The notes under the pieces were generated by a model. The model made no database searches. It was given only the letters and a program-made list of their open reading frames with translations, and had not been told where the DNA came from. A stretch of DNA of 64,000 nt from a virus. Each line of letters opens with the position of its first letter. Within the stretch, counting starts at the first letter, position 1. A program made the translations under genes and the position numbers. The stretch covers positions 185,348 through 249,347 of the IMG/VR virus record IMGVR_UViG_3300046507_000667, one strand, 5' to 3'. This document shows positions 51,450 to 59,735 of the stretch, piece by piece.

Positions 51450-52667
51450 TTATTCTTCTTCGCCGAATTCTTCAGCTAGTTCATTTTCACTTGATGAACC
51501 ATCAAGTTCAGTATACTTATCTTGAACGAATCCACTATATACTTCATTAATAACGCTATTGAATGCTTCTTGGAAGCCTTCATCTGAATTATATAGGTAA
51601 ATAAATTGCTTCTGCGTGAACTTCCACTCTTCATGACCCTTCAATGAGAAACCTGATTTACCACCACCTACTAGGAAACCATTTTCCTTCAAGTGCATGA
51701 AGTTAGCAAGAACGTTACTAAAGCCTTTCTTAGCAGTAAGAATAAACTTCTCACGGCTATTATTGAAGCCTGAACGTGTCTTAATAAAGCGGACATCAGT
51801 AGCACGACCTTCAATCTGAAGATCCTTATCGGCCTTCATTTCAGCGCCAGAAGTAAGCTTGAATACATATGAAGGCATAAACGACCAGCAGTTACCGCCC
51901 GGTAGATTCTCATCATCACCAAGACCAGGAAGTTGAACCTTACGTGGAGCGTAAGCATTCGTATTGATCTTTGTAGTGATGTGATTAATTGCTAGAATCG
52001 TAATATTGTATTGCTCAAGAATCGATACAACTGATGTGAGCATTGCCTTATTAGATGCTGCCATCTTACCCGGAATCATATTATTATCAAGATCAGGATT
52101 CTCAACAACTTCCTTTGGCTTCATTGCTGGTACTGAGTCCAGAATGACGATGGTAGGAGGATAAATCTTGATTGTATTGCCCTTAAAGTCGAGCCACTCA
52201 ACCATATCCTTTGCTGTAAGCTTCTTCTTCATTTCCGCAATATCGAAAATGAGTTTCTTGAAGAATTCAGTAGTAAGATCAATCTGATTAAAGATTGTAA
52301 AGGTATTATGATACTCTTCTTCTGAACAGCCAGTAATCTGACGTAGACGTGCTTCAGGATTATTTAGACCACGTTCGAAGTCACAATATACAATGTCGCC
52401 ATTTAGTGGTGATGCCATTGCCCATGCAATTTGAGCAATTAGAGTTGATTTACCACCTTGTGAGTTACCAATTGCCTCAATGATCTTACCCATTGGTAGA
52501 CCAAGATTAAGGAATTCTTCACCATCTTCATTGATACAGATCGTTGCACAACGATAATCAATGATATCAAAACCGGTCTGAATTGAAAGTGCTTCAGTAA
52601 CAGAGCCTGGAAGAATTTTAACTTCCTTCTTTTGCTTTTCTTGAAGACTCTTCTTTAGAATACCCAT
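51450..52667 (-). CDS. RecA/UvsX-like recombinase
   Basis: 405 aa. Walker A GNSQGGKST (67-75), YCDFERGL, Walker B TIVILDSVPAM (about 172-182) and ITILAINHITTK (about 225-236) are RecA-family core motifs; the loop region GGNCWSFMPSYVFKLTSG follows. C-terminal tail strongly acidic (EDN type), as in RecA and UvsX. It would promote strand exchange in recombination-dependent replication and repair. The RBS is AGGAAAAG. It follows the 130-aa gene by 17 nt. Confidence 0.92.
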   Translation of the reverse strand: MGILKKSLQEKQKKEVKILPGSVTEALSIQTGFDIIDYRCATICINEDGEEFLNLGLPMGKIIEAIGNSQGGKSTLIAQIAWAMASPLNGDIVYCDFERGLNNPEARLRQITGCSEEEYHNTFTIFNQIDLTTEFFKKLIFDIAEMKKKLTAKDMVEWLDFKGNTIKIYPPTIVILDSVPAMKPKEVVENPDLDNNMIPGKMAASNKAMLTSVVSILEQYNITILAINHITTKINTNAYAPRKVQLPGLGDDENLPGGNCWSFMPSYVFKLTSGAEMKADKDLQIEGRATDVRFIKTRSGFNNSREKFILTAKKGFSNVLANFMHLKENGFLVGGGKSGFSLKGHEEWKFTQKQFIYLYNSDEGFQEAFNSVINEVYSGFVQDKYTELDGSSSENELAEEFGEEE

Positions 52668-52684
52668 AGCTCACTTTTCCTAGT

Positions 52685-53077
52685 TTATAAACATAATGAA
52701 ACGGTACCAAGGATCGGTGTAGCTAAGTCATCCAAATCAGAGACTGTTGCCACAACCATAAGAACCTTTGATTTCCGCAAAATGGAATTTTCACTTTCCG
52801 TATTATTTCCATGTTGCAAAATCGAAACAACTCGGTCCATGGTTGAATTTGCAAGCTCAGTAATCATTTCCGGCATTGATGATTGAACATCAGGTGCAAA
52901 TGAAAATAAGGATGTCATAATACAATCCATATTATCATTCAATACCTTAAAAGAAACGTCAAATACCTTCCCTACAGGTCGATGAAGAAATTCTTGAGCT
53001 AGTTTTACAGTACCCCAAGCACCATGTTTTTCATTTTGAACGACCATGCGATGGAAGATAGTATTATTCAACATCAT
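52685..53077 (-). CDS. Hypothetical protein, 130 aa
   Basis: Unrecognised. Met/Asn/Val-rich, with a moderately hydrophobic C-terminus. It sits between the 302-aa gene and the recombinase, 17-21 nt from each, so it belongs to the same unit. No clear promoter motif immediately upstream. Confidence 0.72.
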   Translation of the reverse strand: MMLNNTIFHRMVVQNEKHGAWGTVKLAQEFLHRPVGKVFDVSFKVLNDNMDCIMTSLFSFAPDVQSSMPEMITELANSTMDRVVSILQHGNNTESENSILRKSKVLMVVATVSDLDDLATPILGTVSLCL

Positions 53078-53098
53078 AGTTTCCTAATATTAGAAGAT

Positions 53099-54007
53099 TT
53101 ATGGTTGCTTACGAATCATTGGATACGACGACATTAGCATTGCATGAGGACCATATAAGAAGTTTTGTAGGTTTCTCTCAAAATCCTTTATTGCTTTACT
53201 ACGACTAGGTTCTATTGATTCAGGTTCAAGCCTAACCATATCCATTGGCATCATTCCATAAATACCAGCACTTATTGCTTCGATATTTGGAAATTGACGA
53301 TCCATTATCAATTGATAAATAATGACATAGTAAAGTTTGCTTACATCATCAATCAGTAAGAAATCTTTTGGTACATCAAAAGTATCAAGAAACGCTTCCA
53401 TAATATCACCGGAAGTATTTTCTGTATGATCAAACTCTGCTGCAATATACTCAATCATTGGTTGACGTTCTTGATTGAGATCAAATGGATCAGAAATATG
53501 AAACTCGATCCAGTAATGAATTAAAAGGTCAATCACTTGCTCTTTAGTTGACTTTGAAGCACTTTGAAGACTTTGTGGTAGCTGACGATTCCAACTATTC
53601 AATTCAATAAGAAATTCTCGATCAGCTAGGTCACTGAGAATTCGAAAGCACTTGAAATATACATCATAGAATACAATGAAACTGCATACATATGATTCAA
53701 TATACATGAAATGACAATGGTTGAGATCTTCATCCATCATCTTATCAATATATGCAATAGACTCTGTAATATCAGTGATATCTGCATCAGTAAGGATGGT
53801 AGCTTCACCCTCAATGAATTTAGTAACTAAACCATTTAGACCTGTGAAATCATCACAGGTATGCATGAATCGTTTAAGATGCTGATAGTAGAAGTCTTCA
53901 AAAGCTGACATATTAGTCACTCCTGAATAATCTACACGACCATGAAATACGTCAAGTAAAGACTGGAACGGAATTGGTAGTTCTTCTTTATTCATATTAG
54001 TATCCAT
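53099..54007 (-). CDS. Family D hypothetical protein, 302 aa
   Basis: Distantly related to the two proteins upstream at 54.2-55.8 kb: EQVIDLLIHYWIEFHISDPF aligns with their VDLLFTQWALGGKDF and ILYSWAFGQHDF segments. Helical, acidic, with conserved Trp. Function unknown. Alternative start at ATG 53995, which has a better GGA upstream. Confidence 0.74.
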   Translation of the reverse strand: MDTNMNKEELPIPFQSLLDVFHGRVDYSGVTNMSAFEDFYYQHLKRFMHTCDDFTGLNGLVTKFIEGEATILTDADITDITESIAYIDKMMDEDLNHCHFMYIESYVCSFIVFYDVYFKCFRILSDLADREFLIELNSWNRQLPQSLQSASKSTKEQVIDLLIHYWIEFHISDPFDLNQERQPMIEYIAAEFDHTENTSGDIMEAFLDTFDVPKDFLLIDDVSKLYYVIIYQLIMDRQFPNIEAISAGIYGMMPMDMVRLEPESIEPSRSKAIKDFERNLQNFLYGPHAMLMSSYPMIRKQP

Positions 54008-54024
54008 ATTTAGTCAAAAAAGAA

Positions 54025-54044
54025 ACCGTGGTTAAATCCACGGT
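54025..54044 (-). terminator. Terminator hairpin
   Basis: ACCGTGG/CCACGGT stem extended by GAA/TTC-like pairs, T-run after it on the minus strand; after the 59-aa gene. Confidence 0.75.
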
Positions 54045-54051
54045 CTCTATA

Positions 54052-54231
54052 CTACCAGAGATTAGGTACCTTTACTCGTCTTTCACCTGGAAGGTAGGTA
54101 TTAAGACCTTTTACAATTCTTTCAATTTCTCTAAATTTTATAGAAAGATTCTCATATTTCTTACTAAGATCGTCATTCCTTTTTCTAAGAGTTATGATTT
54201 CTTGCTCTAGCTGCTCATTGCTTTTTGGCAT
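54052..54231 (-). CDS. Small coiled-coil protein, 59 aa
   Basis: MPKSNEQLEQEIITLRKRND and following heptads form a clear coiled coil (about 5-45), ending in a basic/aromatic tail (RRVKVPNLW). ATG 54231 overlaps the upstream stop by 17 nt. Probably an oligomeric accessory protein of the upstream family D protein. Confidence 0.65.
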   Translation of the reverse strand: MPKSNEQLEQEIITLRKRNDDLSKKYENLSIKFREIERIVKGLNTYLPGERRVKVPNLW

Positions 54232-55003
54232 AGCTGAAAAATGGTTCATCTTTCCAAGTTAGTGAATCAAAGACCAAGAAATCAATCTTAGTTTTGGTAG
54301 TATTACAACCTAGAGTATTATTAACATTAATAAAATACTGATACAGATCACCAACTCCAGTATACTTGACAACCTCATTGAATCTTTCATCAGGTGTCTT
54401 AGTCATATCAATGATACGAATAAACCGTTGTTCGATTGGAAGATTCTGATCAAAAGCATCACTAAAGTCTTTACCGCCAAGTGCCCACTGAGTGAACAAA
54501 AGATCTACTACATCAATAAGATCCATACGGGAAGAGACATCAAGTTGATGATACTGAGCCTTTTCTTCGAAACCAACAGGAACTTTATTATCATGCTTTT
54601 GAAGCTCACCATCGATCCAAATACGATACGAATTTACATTCGGATCATACAAAATATCTGATTGTACTTCTTCATATACAGTAAAAATACGTCGAATATT
54701 TGCTTCTTGCTTCTTAAAATCATGAGCAAGGTAAGCGATTGCATCTAGGAGGCTAAATACTTTAGTCTGCTCAAATGAATCAGCAAACTGTTCCATGATA
54801 TTATTGAAAACAGTATCTTCAGTATTACCAATTTCCTTCATATTAGTGAAGAAAAGACCATTGGGTCGTAAGGTAATTAGATAATCAAAGTAACCTGCTA
54901 GAAGATCTAGCCTTTGATTATATGCTGAAAAATCTGTAATACCATAACGATCGGACGATGCTTTAATCTCTTTTACATCTACATCGTTAAAGATAGCTTG
55001 CAT
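54215..55003 (-). CDS. Family D hypothetical protein, 262 aa
   Basis: Paralogue of the next gene upstream: shared RPNGLFFTNMKEI (PDGVFMGMVKEY there), EEVQSDILYDP (DEIQCDIVWDE), VDLLFTQWALGGKDF, and a common end FDSLTWK. No known family. Function unknown; perhaps a virion or replication accessory. Confidence 0.76.
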   Translation of the reverse strand: MQAIFNDVDVKEIKASSDRYGITDFSAYNQRLDLLAGYFDYLITLRPNGLFFTNMKEIGNTEDTVFNNIMEQFADSFEQTKVFSLLDAIAYLAHDFKKQEANIRRIFTVYEEVQSDILYDPNVNSYRIWIDGELQKHDNKVPVGFEEKAQYHQLDVSSRMDLIDVVDLLFTQWALGGKDFSDAFDQNLPIEQRFIRIIDMTKTPDERFNEVVKYTGVGDLYQYFINVNNTLGCNTTKTKIDFLVFDSLTWKDEPFFSYAKKQ

Positions 55004-55037
55004 GATTTATTTTAGAAGAATAAAGAAAAAAATAAAT

Positions 55038-55066
55038 ACCCTAACCCTCTTTTTGAAGGTTAGGGT
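55038..55066 (-). terminator. Terminator hairpin, ACCCTAACC variant
   Basis: ACCCTAACC/GGTTAGGGT stem, same design as 43978-44005, after the 249-aa gene. Confidence 0.82.
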
Positions 55067-55074
55067 TTATCACG

Positions 55075-55824
55075 TTACTTCCAAGTCAGTTGATCGAAAA
55101 TGATTTCATCGAGACCTTGAGCTTCTCGATTAACATCTGGCTCATCATCAACCCAGATTCCATCAATAAACTTACCTCGAATATAGAAGTGAGCAACACC
55201 TGAATGTTTAGCTACTTGTACGAATCGCTCTACTTCTGATTTATTCATATCAATGTTATTAACATAATCACTGATATTATCTTTACGGAATGAAGCAAAG
55301 TCATGTTGACCAAATGCCCATGAGTAGAGAATACCATCAGCAATTTCTAGGAAACTCATTGCACTTAGATTTTCTACTGTTGCACGATCTTGACTTAGCT
55401 CAGATTCACTATTCCTCATTGTGAGGATAGTATCAATCCATTGGCGGTAGCATTGCTTTTCTTCATCCCATACAATATCACATTGAATCTCGTCATGATA
55501 TGTGAAATGATGTCGATGATTTGCCAATGGATGACGGAATTCGCCATCTAGATATTGAAGGACTTGTAGAACGCCGTCTACTTGGTCTTCATCTAGGTTA
55601 TGGTTATTATCTACAATAATATCCAAGATGGATTGATGGTCTGGTGTCTTATACTCTTTTACCATTCCCATGAAAACACCATCTGGTTTTGCTTTAACTA
55701 CTTTTGCTACATATGCAAGTAAGAGTTCTAGTTTCTCTAGATATTTTTTCTTATCAGTCTTAATGTCAATACCAGTGATAAACATCTGATCAACAGATTC
55801 TTCGCTCGATACTAGCAGAGTCAT
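55075..55824 (-). CDS. Family D hypothetical protein, 249 aa
   Basis: Paralogue of 54215-55003 (see shared motifs there). The C-terminus IIFDQLTWK matches the relative's FDSLTWK. I start at ATG 55824 (GGAAGAGA just upstream); the longer frame needs TTG. The leader between promoter 55885 and the start has a GATAGG/CCTATC hairpin. Confidence 0.76.
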   Translation of the reverse strand: MTLLVSSEESVDQMFITGIDIKTDKKKYLEKLELLLAYVAKVVKAKPDGVFMGMVKEYKTPDHQSILDIIVDNNHNLDEDQVDGVLQVLQYLDGEFRHPLANHRHHFTYHDEIQCDIVWDEEKQCYRQWIDTILTMRNSESELSQDRATVENLSAMSFLEIADGILYSWAFGQHDFASFRKDNISDYVNNIDMNKSEVERFVQVAKHSGVAHFYIRGKFIDGIWVDDEPDVNREAQGLDEIIFDQLTWK

Positions 55825-55884
55825 TTCTCTTCCTTTTCCTTTAAGTATTAGTGCGATAGGCAAATTACTTTACCTATCACATTA

Positions 55885-55894
55885 ATAATATATC
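55885..55894 (-). promoter_or_regulatory. Phage promoter motif (ATATATTAT core)
   Basis: Minus-strand GATATATTAT, 60 nt before ATG 55824; a leader hairpin starts just downstream. Confidence 0.62.
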
Positions 55895-55897
55895 CTT

Positions 55898-56959
55898 TCA
55901 TTTGAGTTTAAACACTTTTTCTTTTATTTTGTCCTTGCTTACCCCAAAGTCTTTTTCTTTCTTAAACGTATTATAGTGAATACGAATAGAATTAAAGTTA
56001 TCGTAATCCAAGATAAACTTATAGTAATCTAGATCAACATCATTATCCGAATACATATCAAGATTCATGCTTAGGAATCCAAGTCGTCTTAGCATTTTTA
56101 CCACTAATAGAAATGACTTACCATTAGCACTACAAAAGACTGTATCTTTAGACTTTTCTTTGTCATAAAGATTTAGCCATACTGAAGTAATATCCATAAC
56201 ACCTTCAGTTAAGACTAAATTCAAAGTTGGTGACAGTAGATCTAGTTCACCACCAATTGTATAGATTTTACTACCTATATCAAATGGTCTATTCATTGAC
56301 TCAGTATAGTAACGTCGTCCACTATGATGATCTTGAGTGTGTCGAAAACCCATATAGTTAGTATCCATTGATAGAAATCCCAATGAATACTTCTCTAAGA
56401 AAGTTCTCAAGCTAGCCAAACCATTTGACTGCTCATAATACTCTTTTAGATGCTCCATTTCATTCAATTTCATAAAAGAATTCAATGAAGTAACTATCTT
56501 TAAATCTTCTAGATCTTGCATCGTTAAATCAACACCCATTCGATCTACTAAATATTCGATCTTGTCTCGATAATGCTTCTTACCTAGACTAATTGGAGGT
56601 CTCTTAAAACGTTTCTTTTCTAGAAATGGGTTATCAGTATCACTGACATAACGACCTGTATCTCTTAAAGTCTTTTTAGAAGTCTTACCAATTCGATTGA
56701 TTAGATCTTGGTCATCAACTTCCATATCTCTAAGAGATCCATTATTCAAGAATCCCTTAGTATTGCAACGCTGGCAATAAAAAGCAAATGGACTGGTAGT
56801 GGAGATATATAAGTGAGCATGTGTTAAATCATTCTTCGAGTCACCACAATATGGACACCGAATAATCAACTCACTACCAGAAGTATTACGATAAACTACT
56901 TTACTATTAGACCTTAGGTTTTGCTCGAACTCAACTAGTAAGCTTGAGCTATCTGACAT
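55898..56959 (-). CDS. DNA primase (zinc-finger plus TOPRIM)
   Basis: 353 aa. N-terminal CHC2-type zinc finger: CPYCGDSKND, HAHLYI, FYCQRCNTKG (C35, C38, H49, C62, C65). TOPRIM acidic residues in VLTEGVMD (E252) and MYSDNDVD (D305, D307). This is the DnaG/T4 gp61-type arrangement that makes RNA primers on the lagging strand. The start ATG overlaps the upstream stop (TGATG). A T4 gp41-type helicase is not in the window. Confidence 0.88.
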   Translation of the reverse strand: MSDSSSLLVEFEQNLRSNSKVVYRNTSGSELIIRCPYCGDSKNDLTHAHLYISTTSPFAFYCQRCNTKGFLNNGSLRDMEVDDQDLINRIGKTSKKTLRDTGRYVSDTDNPFLEKKRFKRPPISLGKKHYRDKIEYLVDRMGVDLTMQDLEDLKIVTSLNSFMKLNEMEHLKEYYEQSNGLASLRTFLEKYSLGFLSMDTNYMGFRHTQDHHSGRRYYTESMNRPFDIGSKIYTIGGELDLLSPTLNLVLTEGVMDITSVWLNLYDKEKSKDTVFCSANGKSFLLVVKMLRRLGFLSMNLDMYSDNDVDLDYYKFILDYDNFNSIRIHYNTFKKEKDFGVSKDKIKEKVFKLK

Positions 56960-57228
56960 CAGGGATTACCATAGTCTTCACGGAGATCTTCTTGCATATC
57001 ATGGAAACCATCATTGAAGTTTTCACGTACAAGTTCAACGACTTCATTGGTTTCTACATCGCCTTCAATATTTGCTGCAAGGATATTTACAACAGCAAGA
57101 ATTTGCTCATCGGTGATAAGCCAATTGTTCAACCAATCCCTAATTGAATGCTTTGAAAAGCGGTACTTAGGAAGAGTTTCATCATCACAAACAATGATAT
57201 CATCAGGGTTAGTAATAACAGTACTCAT
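56959..57228 (-). CDS. Hypothetical protein, 89 aa
   Basis: Acidic small protein between the 488-aa gene and the primase, with one base to the former and an overlap with the latter, so co-translation is likely. ATG 57228 is chosen over an upstream in-frame codon inside the neighbour. A primase accessory role is possible but unsupported. Confidence 0.7.
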   Translation of the reverse strand: MSTVITNPDDIIVCDDETLPKYRFSKHSIRDWLNNWLITDEQILAVVNILAANIEGDVETNEVVELVRENFNDGFHDMQEDLREDYGNP

Positions 57229-57229
57229 T

Positions 57230-58696
57230 TTATAGTTGCTCCACATAATTAAGGATTTCGACCATTGCTGATTTAATACTGATTTCCTTGGTAGGCTGAT
57301 AAGGCTCACCATTAGGTAGATTATACTCAGCAAAGTCTGTATTGATAACTTCACCAATAAATTGAGTAATCACTGTAATATCAGCTTTGGTATCGAGATG
57401 CTTATACTTATCGGCAATATTCTTAAAGACAGATGATTCTTTAATCTCTAAGAAATTCTTACCACGAGTAAAATTGTGTTTGATGGTATGCTTTGGTACT
57501 GGCTTACCAAGAAGAATATAGCTAATAAATGGATAGTTATTACGTTCAAACCATTCTTTTGCAATAAGAACTACCTTAACATAGTCCTCTTTATTCATCA
57601 TATAAGAATCAATTCCTTTACCAATCTGATTTGAGATAAAGAAATTGAGAATTTTGGTTTGCCCTGTATGAATGTCAATATGCTTCTTATAATAATCAAA
57701 TAGTGCAGGATCGACATACTTCATATTACGATCAATGAAGTTAGCGATATCTTCACGCATCAATACAATTTGAAGCTCACTAGATGTCTTCAGTAGTTTC
57801 TGTTCAACCTTTACAAAAGGATTGGAAGCATCTGAATCAGTCTTAGTAATACTCAGTGGCTTATAGGTTAACCGGAAGTTAGCAGTAAAATTGTATTCAA
57901 TTTGTTTCTTAATAACAACGTGAAAGAATGAGACAATTGACTTATTAACATCAAGCTTTGGAAGAATACTTGTCAATACATTACGATGGATTTCAATAGC
58001 CATTGTCTTATCATTGATAGATAAATTCTTCAAATAAGACCACATGACCTTATCAGAATACAATGTATTTGCTACTGCTGTTTCAACAAACTTCTGAATC
58101 TTGATGACTAGATCCAGTGGTTCACCATCATCATCAAAGTTGAACTTCTGGAGAATATGGTGGACAACTTCTAGAAAGAGTGTATCTTCTTTACGAATAT
58201 TATGTACTGCCATGAAATGACAGAGAAGAGGAATCACAGTCCGGAAAAGGATTGCAGAACCAATAATTCGCTTTGCATAGGAATCTTTGAACTGCAATTG
58301 ATTGTCTTTAGAAGGACTTTCAATAGTGATTTGATAATTCTCTTCAACGTAATCATAAATAGATTGAATTAGAGGTTCATCCTCAATAATATAATCACGA
58401 ATTGCTTCTGCAAGACGGATACGATCTTCTTGGCTATCACCATATTCACCTTGGTCCAGTAGCCCCTTGATAGTCAAATATGTTTCTGCAAGATGTGGGT
58501 TCTTTCCCAAAAAAGTATTTACATCGTCAATGAAAATATCAATTGACTTATGGAAAACACGCTTCTTAAGAAAGCTAAATCCAAACGACACGGTATCCAA
58601 AAGGCTTTCATCGGAGATATGTCCTTCAAAAACTTTATTCTTGAAGTCGATGTTGACAATTTTGTCTCCGTTGTGTGTTACAAATTTAGCGGCCAT
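57230..58696 (-). CDS. Large hypothetical protein, 488 aa
   Basis: Unrecognised. Helical, Ile/Lys/Asp-rich, no enzyme motif visible. First gene of an operon that continues with the 89-aa protein and primase, which hints at a replication role. RBS AGGAAAAG. Promoter motif 58738-58747. Confidence 0.78.
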   Translation of the reverse strand: MAAKFVTHNGDKIVNIDFKNKVFEGHISDESLLDTVSFGFSFLKKRVFHKSIDIFIDDVNTFLGKNPHLAETYLTIKGLLDQGEYGDSQEDRIRLAEAIRDYIIEDEPLIQSIYDYVEENYQITIESPSKDNQLQFKDSYAKRIIGSAILFRTVIPLLCHFMAVHNIRKEDTLFLEVVHHILQKFNFDDDGEPLDLVIKIQKFVETAVANTLYSDKVMWSYLKNLSINDKTMAIEIHRNVLTSILPKLDVNKSIVSFFHVVIKKQIEYNFTANFRLTYKPLSITKTDSDASNPFVKVEQKLLKTSSELQIVLMREDIANFIDRNMKYVDPALFDYYKKHIDIHTGQTKILNFFISNQIGKGIDSYMMNKEDYVKVVLIAKEWFERNNYPFISYILLGKPVPKHTIKHNFTRGKNFLEIKESSVFKNIADKYKHLDTKADITVITQFIGEVINTDFAEYNLPNGEPYQPTKEISIKSAMVEILNYVEQL

Positions 58697-58737
58697 GCTT
58701 TTCCTAATTAAAAGATTTATTAAAGTACGTCAATATT

Positions 58738-58747
58738 ATAATATATT
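58738..58747 (-). promoter_or_regulatory. Phage promoter motif (ATATATTAT core)
   Basis: Minus-strand AATATATTAT, 41 nt before the 488-aa gene; drives the primase operon. Confidence 0.63.
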
Positions 58748-58753
58748 TATACT

Positions 58754-59650
58754 TTATTTTTTAACTTTGTTATTAACTTTATTATTCAACTTATTGTCAA
58801 CTTTGTTATTGACTGTAAAGTTAGCTTTATTTTTACCAGTATTGGTAACTGAAATACCTTTCTTAGAACGATTCTTTCTACCCTTCTCAAGATGATCCAA
58901 ACCAGCAGTGATAGTCTCTTTAGGAGCCTGTCGTGCTATACGTTTAGCCTTCTTTTCTGCAATTTTTGTATGCTCCGCAGCAGTTTTAGCTTTATTGTAT
59001 TCTTCTAACTTAGTGACAGAAGAAGGTACACTTTGCTTAAATTTAATCTTATTTAGCGGAACCATCGATGTAGCATAAGCACTTCGATCTAATAGATGAT
59101 TATCTTTAAGATAAATCAGTGCAAAAGTAATGCTCTTTTCAAAGAACATGATTGCATCTGGGTTACGCTTTTCTGGATAAGTATCTAGTGCTTTCTTAGC
59201 AAGCTTATCTTTCAAGAACTCAATTAAGAGATCATGAAAATTGAAAATATAAGCATATGTAAAGTTAAATGATGGGCCATTCGTAAAGAAACGAATATTG
59301 TAAGTAGTCAATGATGTTGGAGTTCCTTCAACTTCTTGAAACTCAAATACGACATCATAGAATAGATCATCATAAGATTCTGAAGGTACTTTGACAGTTA
59401 CAAAGATACTTGAGGCTACTCTAAAATAACTATGGGCAAATTTCTTACCCCTTCTTAGCATATTAGCAAGTTTTGATCTAATAGAATCAAGATAAAGCTT
59501 TGCTTGAGCTGAGGCATTTCCAGGATTGCCTGTTGGATTAGTAAGGAAAGAATTTACAGTAAATGTCTTAGGAACTTTCTTTTCATTCCCAATGGTCTGT
59601 AAATCTTTTGGACTTACTTTACCTATAGGCGCTGCATTCGGCTGAGCCAT
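58754..59650 (-). CDS. Hypothetical protein, 298 aa, with Asn/Lys repeat tail
   Basis: Residues 40-200 form an aromatic-rich globular domain (YFRVASSIFVTVKVPSESY, FNFTYAYIFNFHD). The tail is basic (EKKAKRIARQAPKE, KGRKNRSKKG) and ends in tandem NNKVDNKLNNKVNNKV, about four 4-residue repeats. Unrecognised; a nucleic-acid-binding virion protein is plausible. Separated from the chaperonin by a strong terminator. Confidence 0.73.
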   Translation of the reverse strand: MAQPNAAPIGKVSPKDLQTIGNEKKVPKTFTVNSFLTNPTGNPGNASAQAKLYLDSIRSKLANMLRRGKKFAHSYFRVASSIFVTVKVPSESYDDLFYDVVFEFQEVEGTPTSLTTYNIRFFTNGPSFNFTYAYIFNFHDLLIEFLKDKLAKKALDTYPEKRNPDAIMFFEKSITFALIYLKDNHLLDRSAYATSMVPLNKIKFKQSVPSSVTKLEEYNKAKTAAEHTKIAEKKAKRIARQAPKETITAGLDHLEKGRKNRSKKGISVTNTGKNKANFTVNNKVDNKLNNKVNNKVKK

Positions 59651-59673
59651 AATTATAACACCTAAAATGAAAA

Positions 59674-59716
59674 AATCCCGATATATTCCTATTGTTAGTT
59701 GGAATATATCGGGATT
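59674..59716 (-). terminator. Terminator hairpin, 16-bp stem
   Basis: AATCCCGATATATTCC/GGAATATATCGGGATT perfect stem after the chaperonin, minus-strand T-run after it. Confidence 0.85.
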
Positions 59717-59735
59717 AGAATTACATCAATTTGTA

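Noticed and set aside
3736-55066. Repeated CCCTATACC elements as CRISPR-like or mobile repeats
   Set aside because: Each copy is an inverted repeat just after a stop codon with unequal spacing across the window; terminators explain them.
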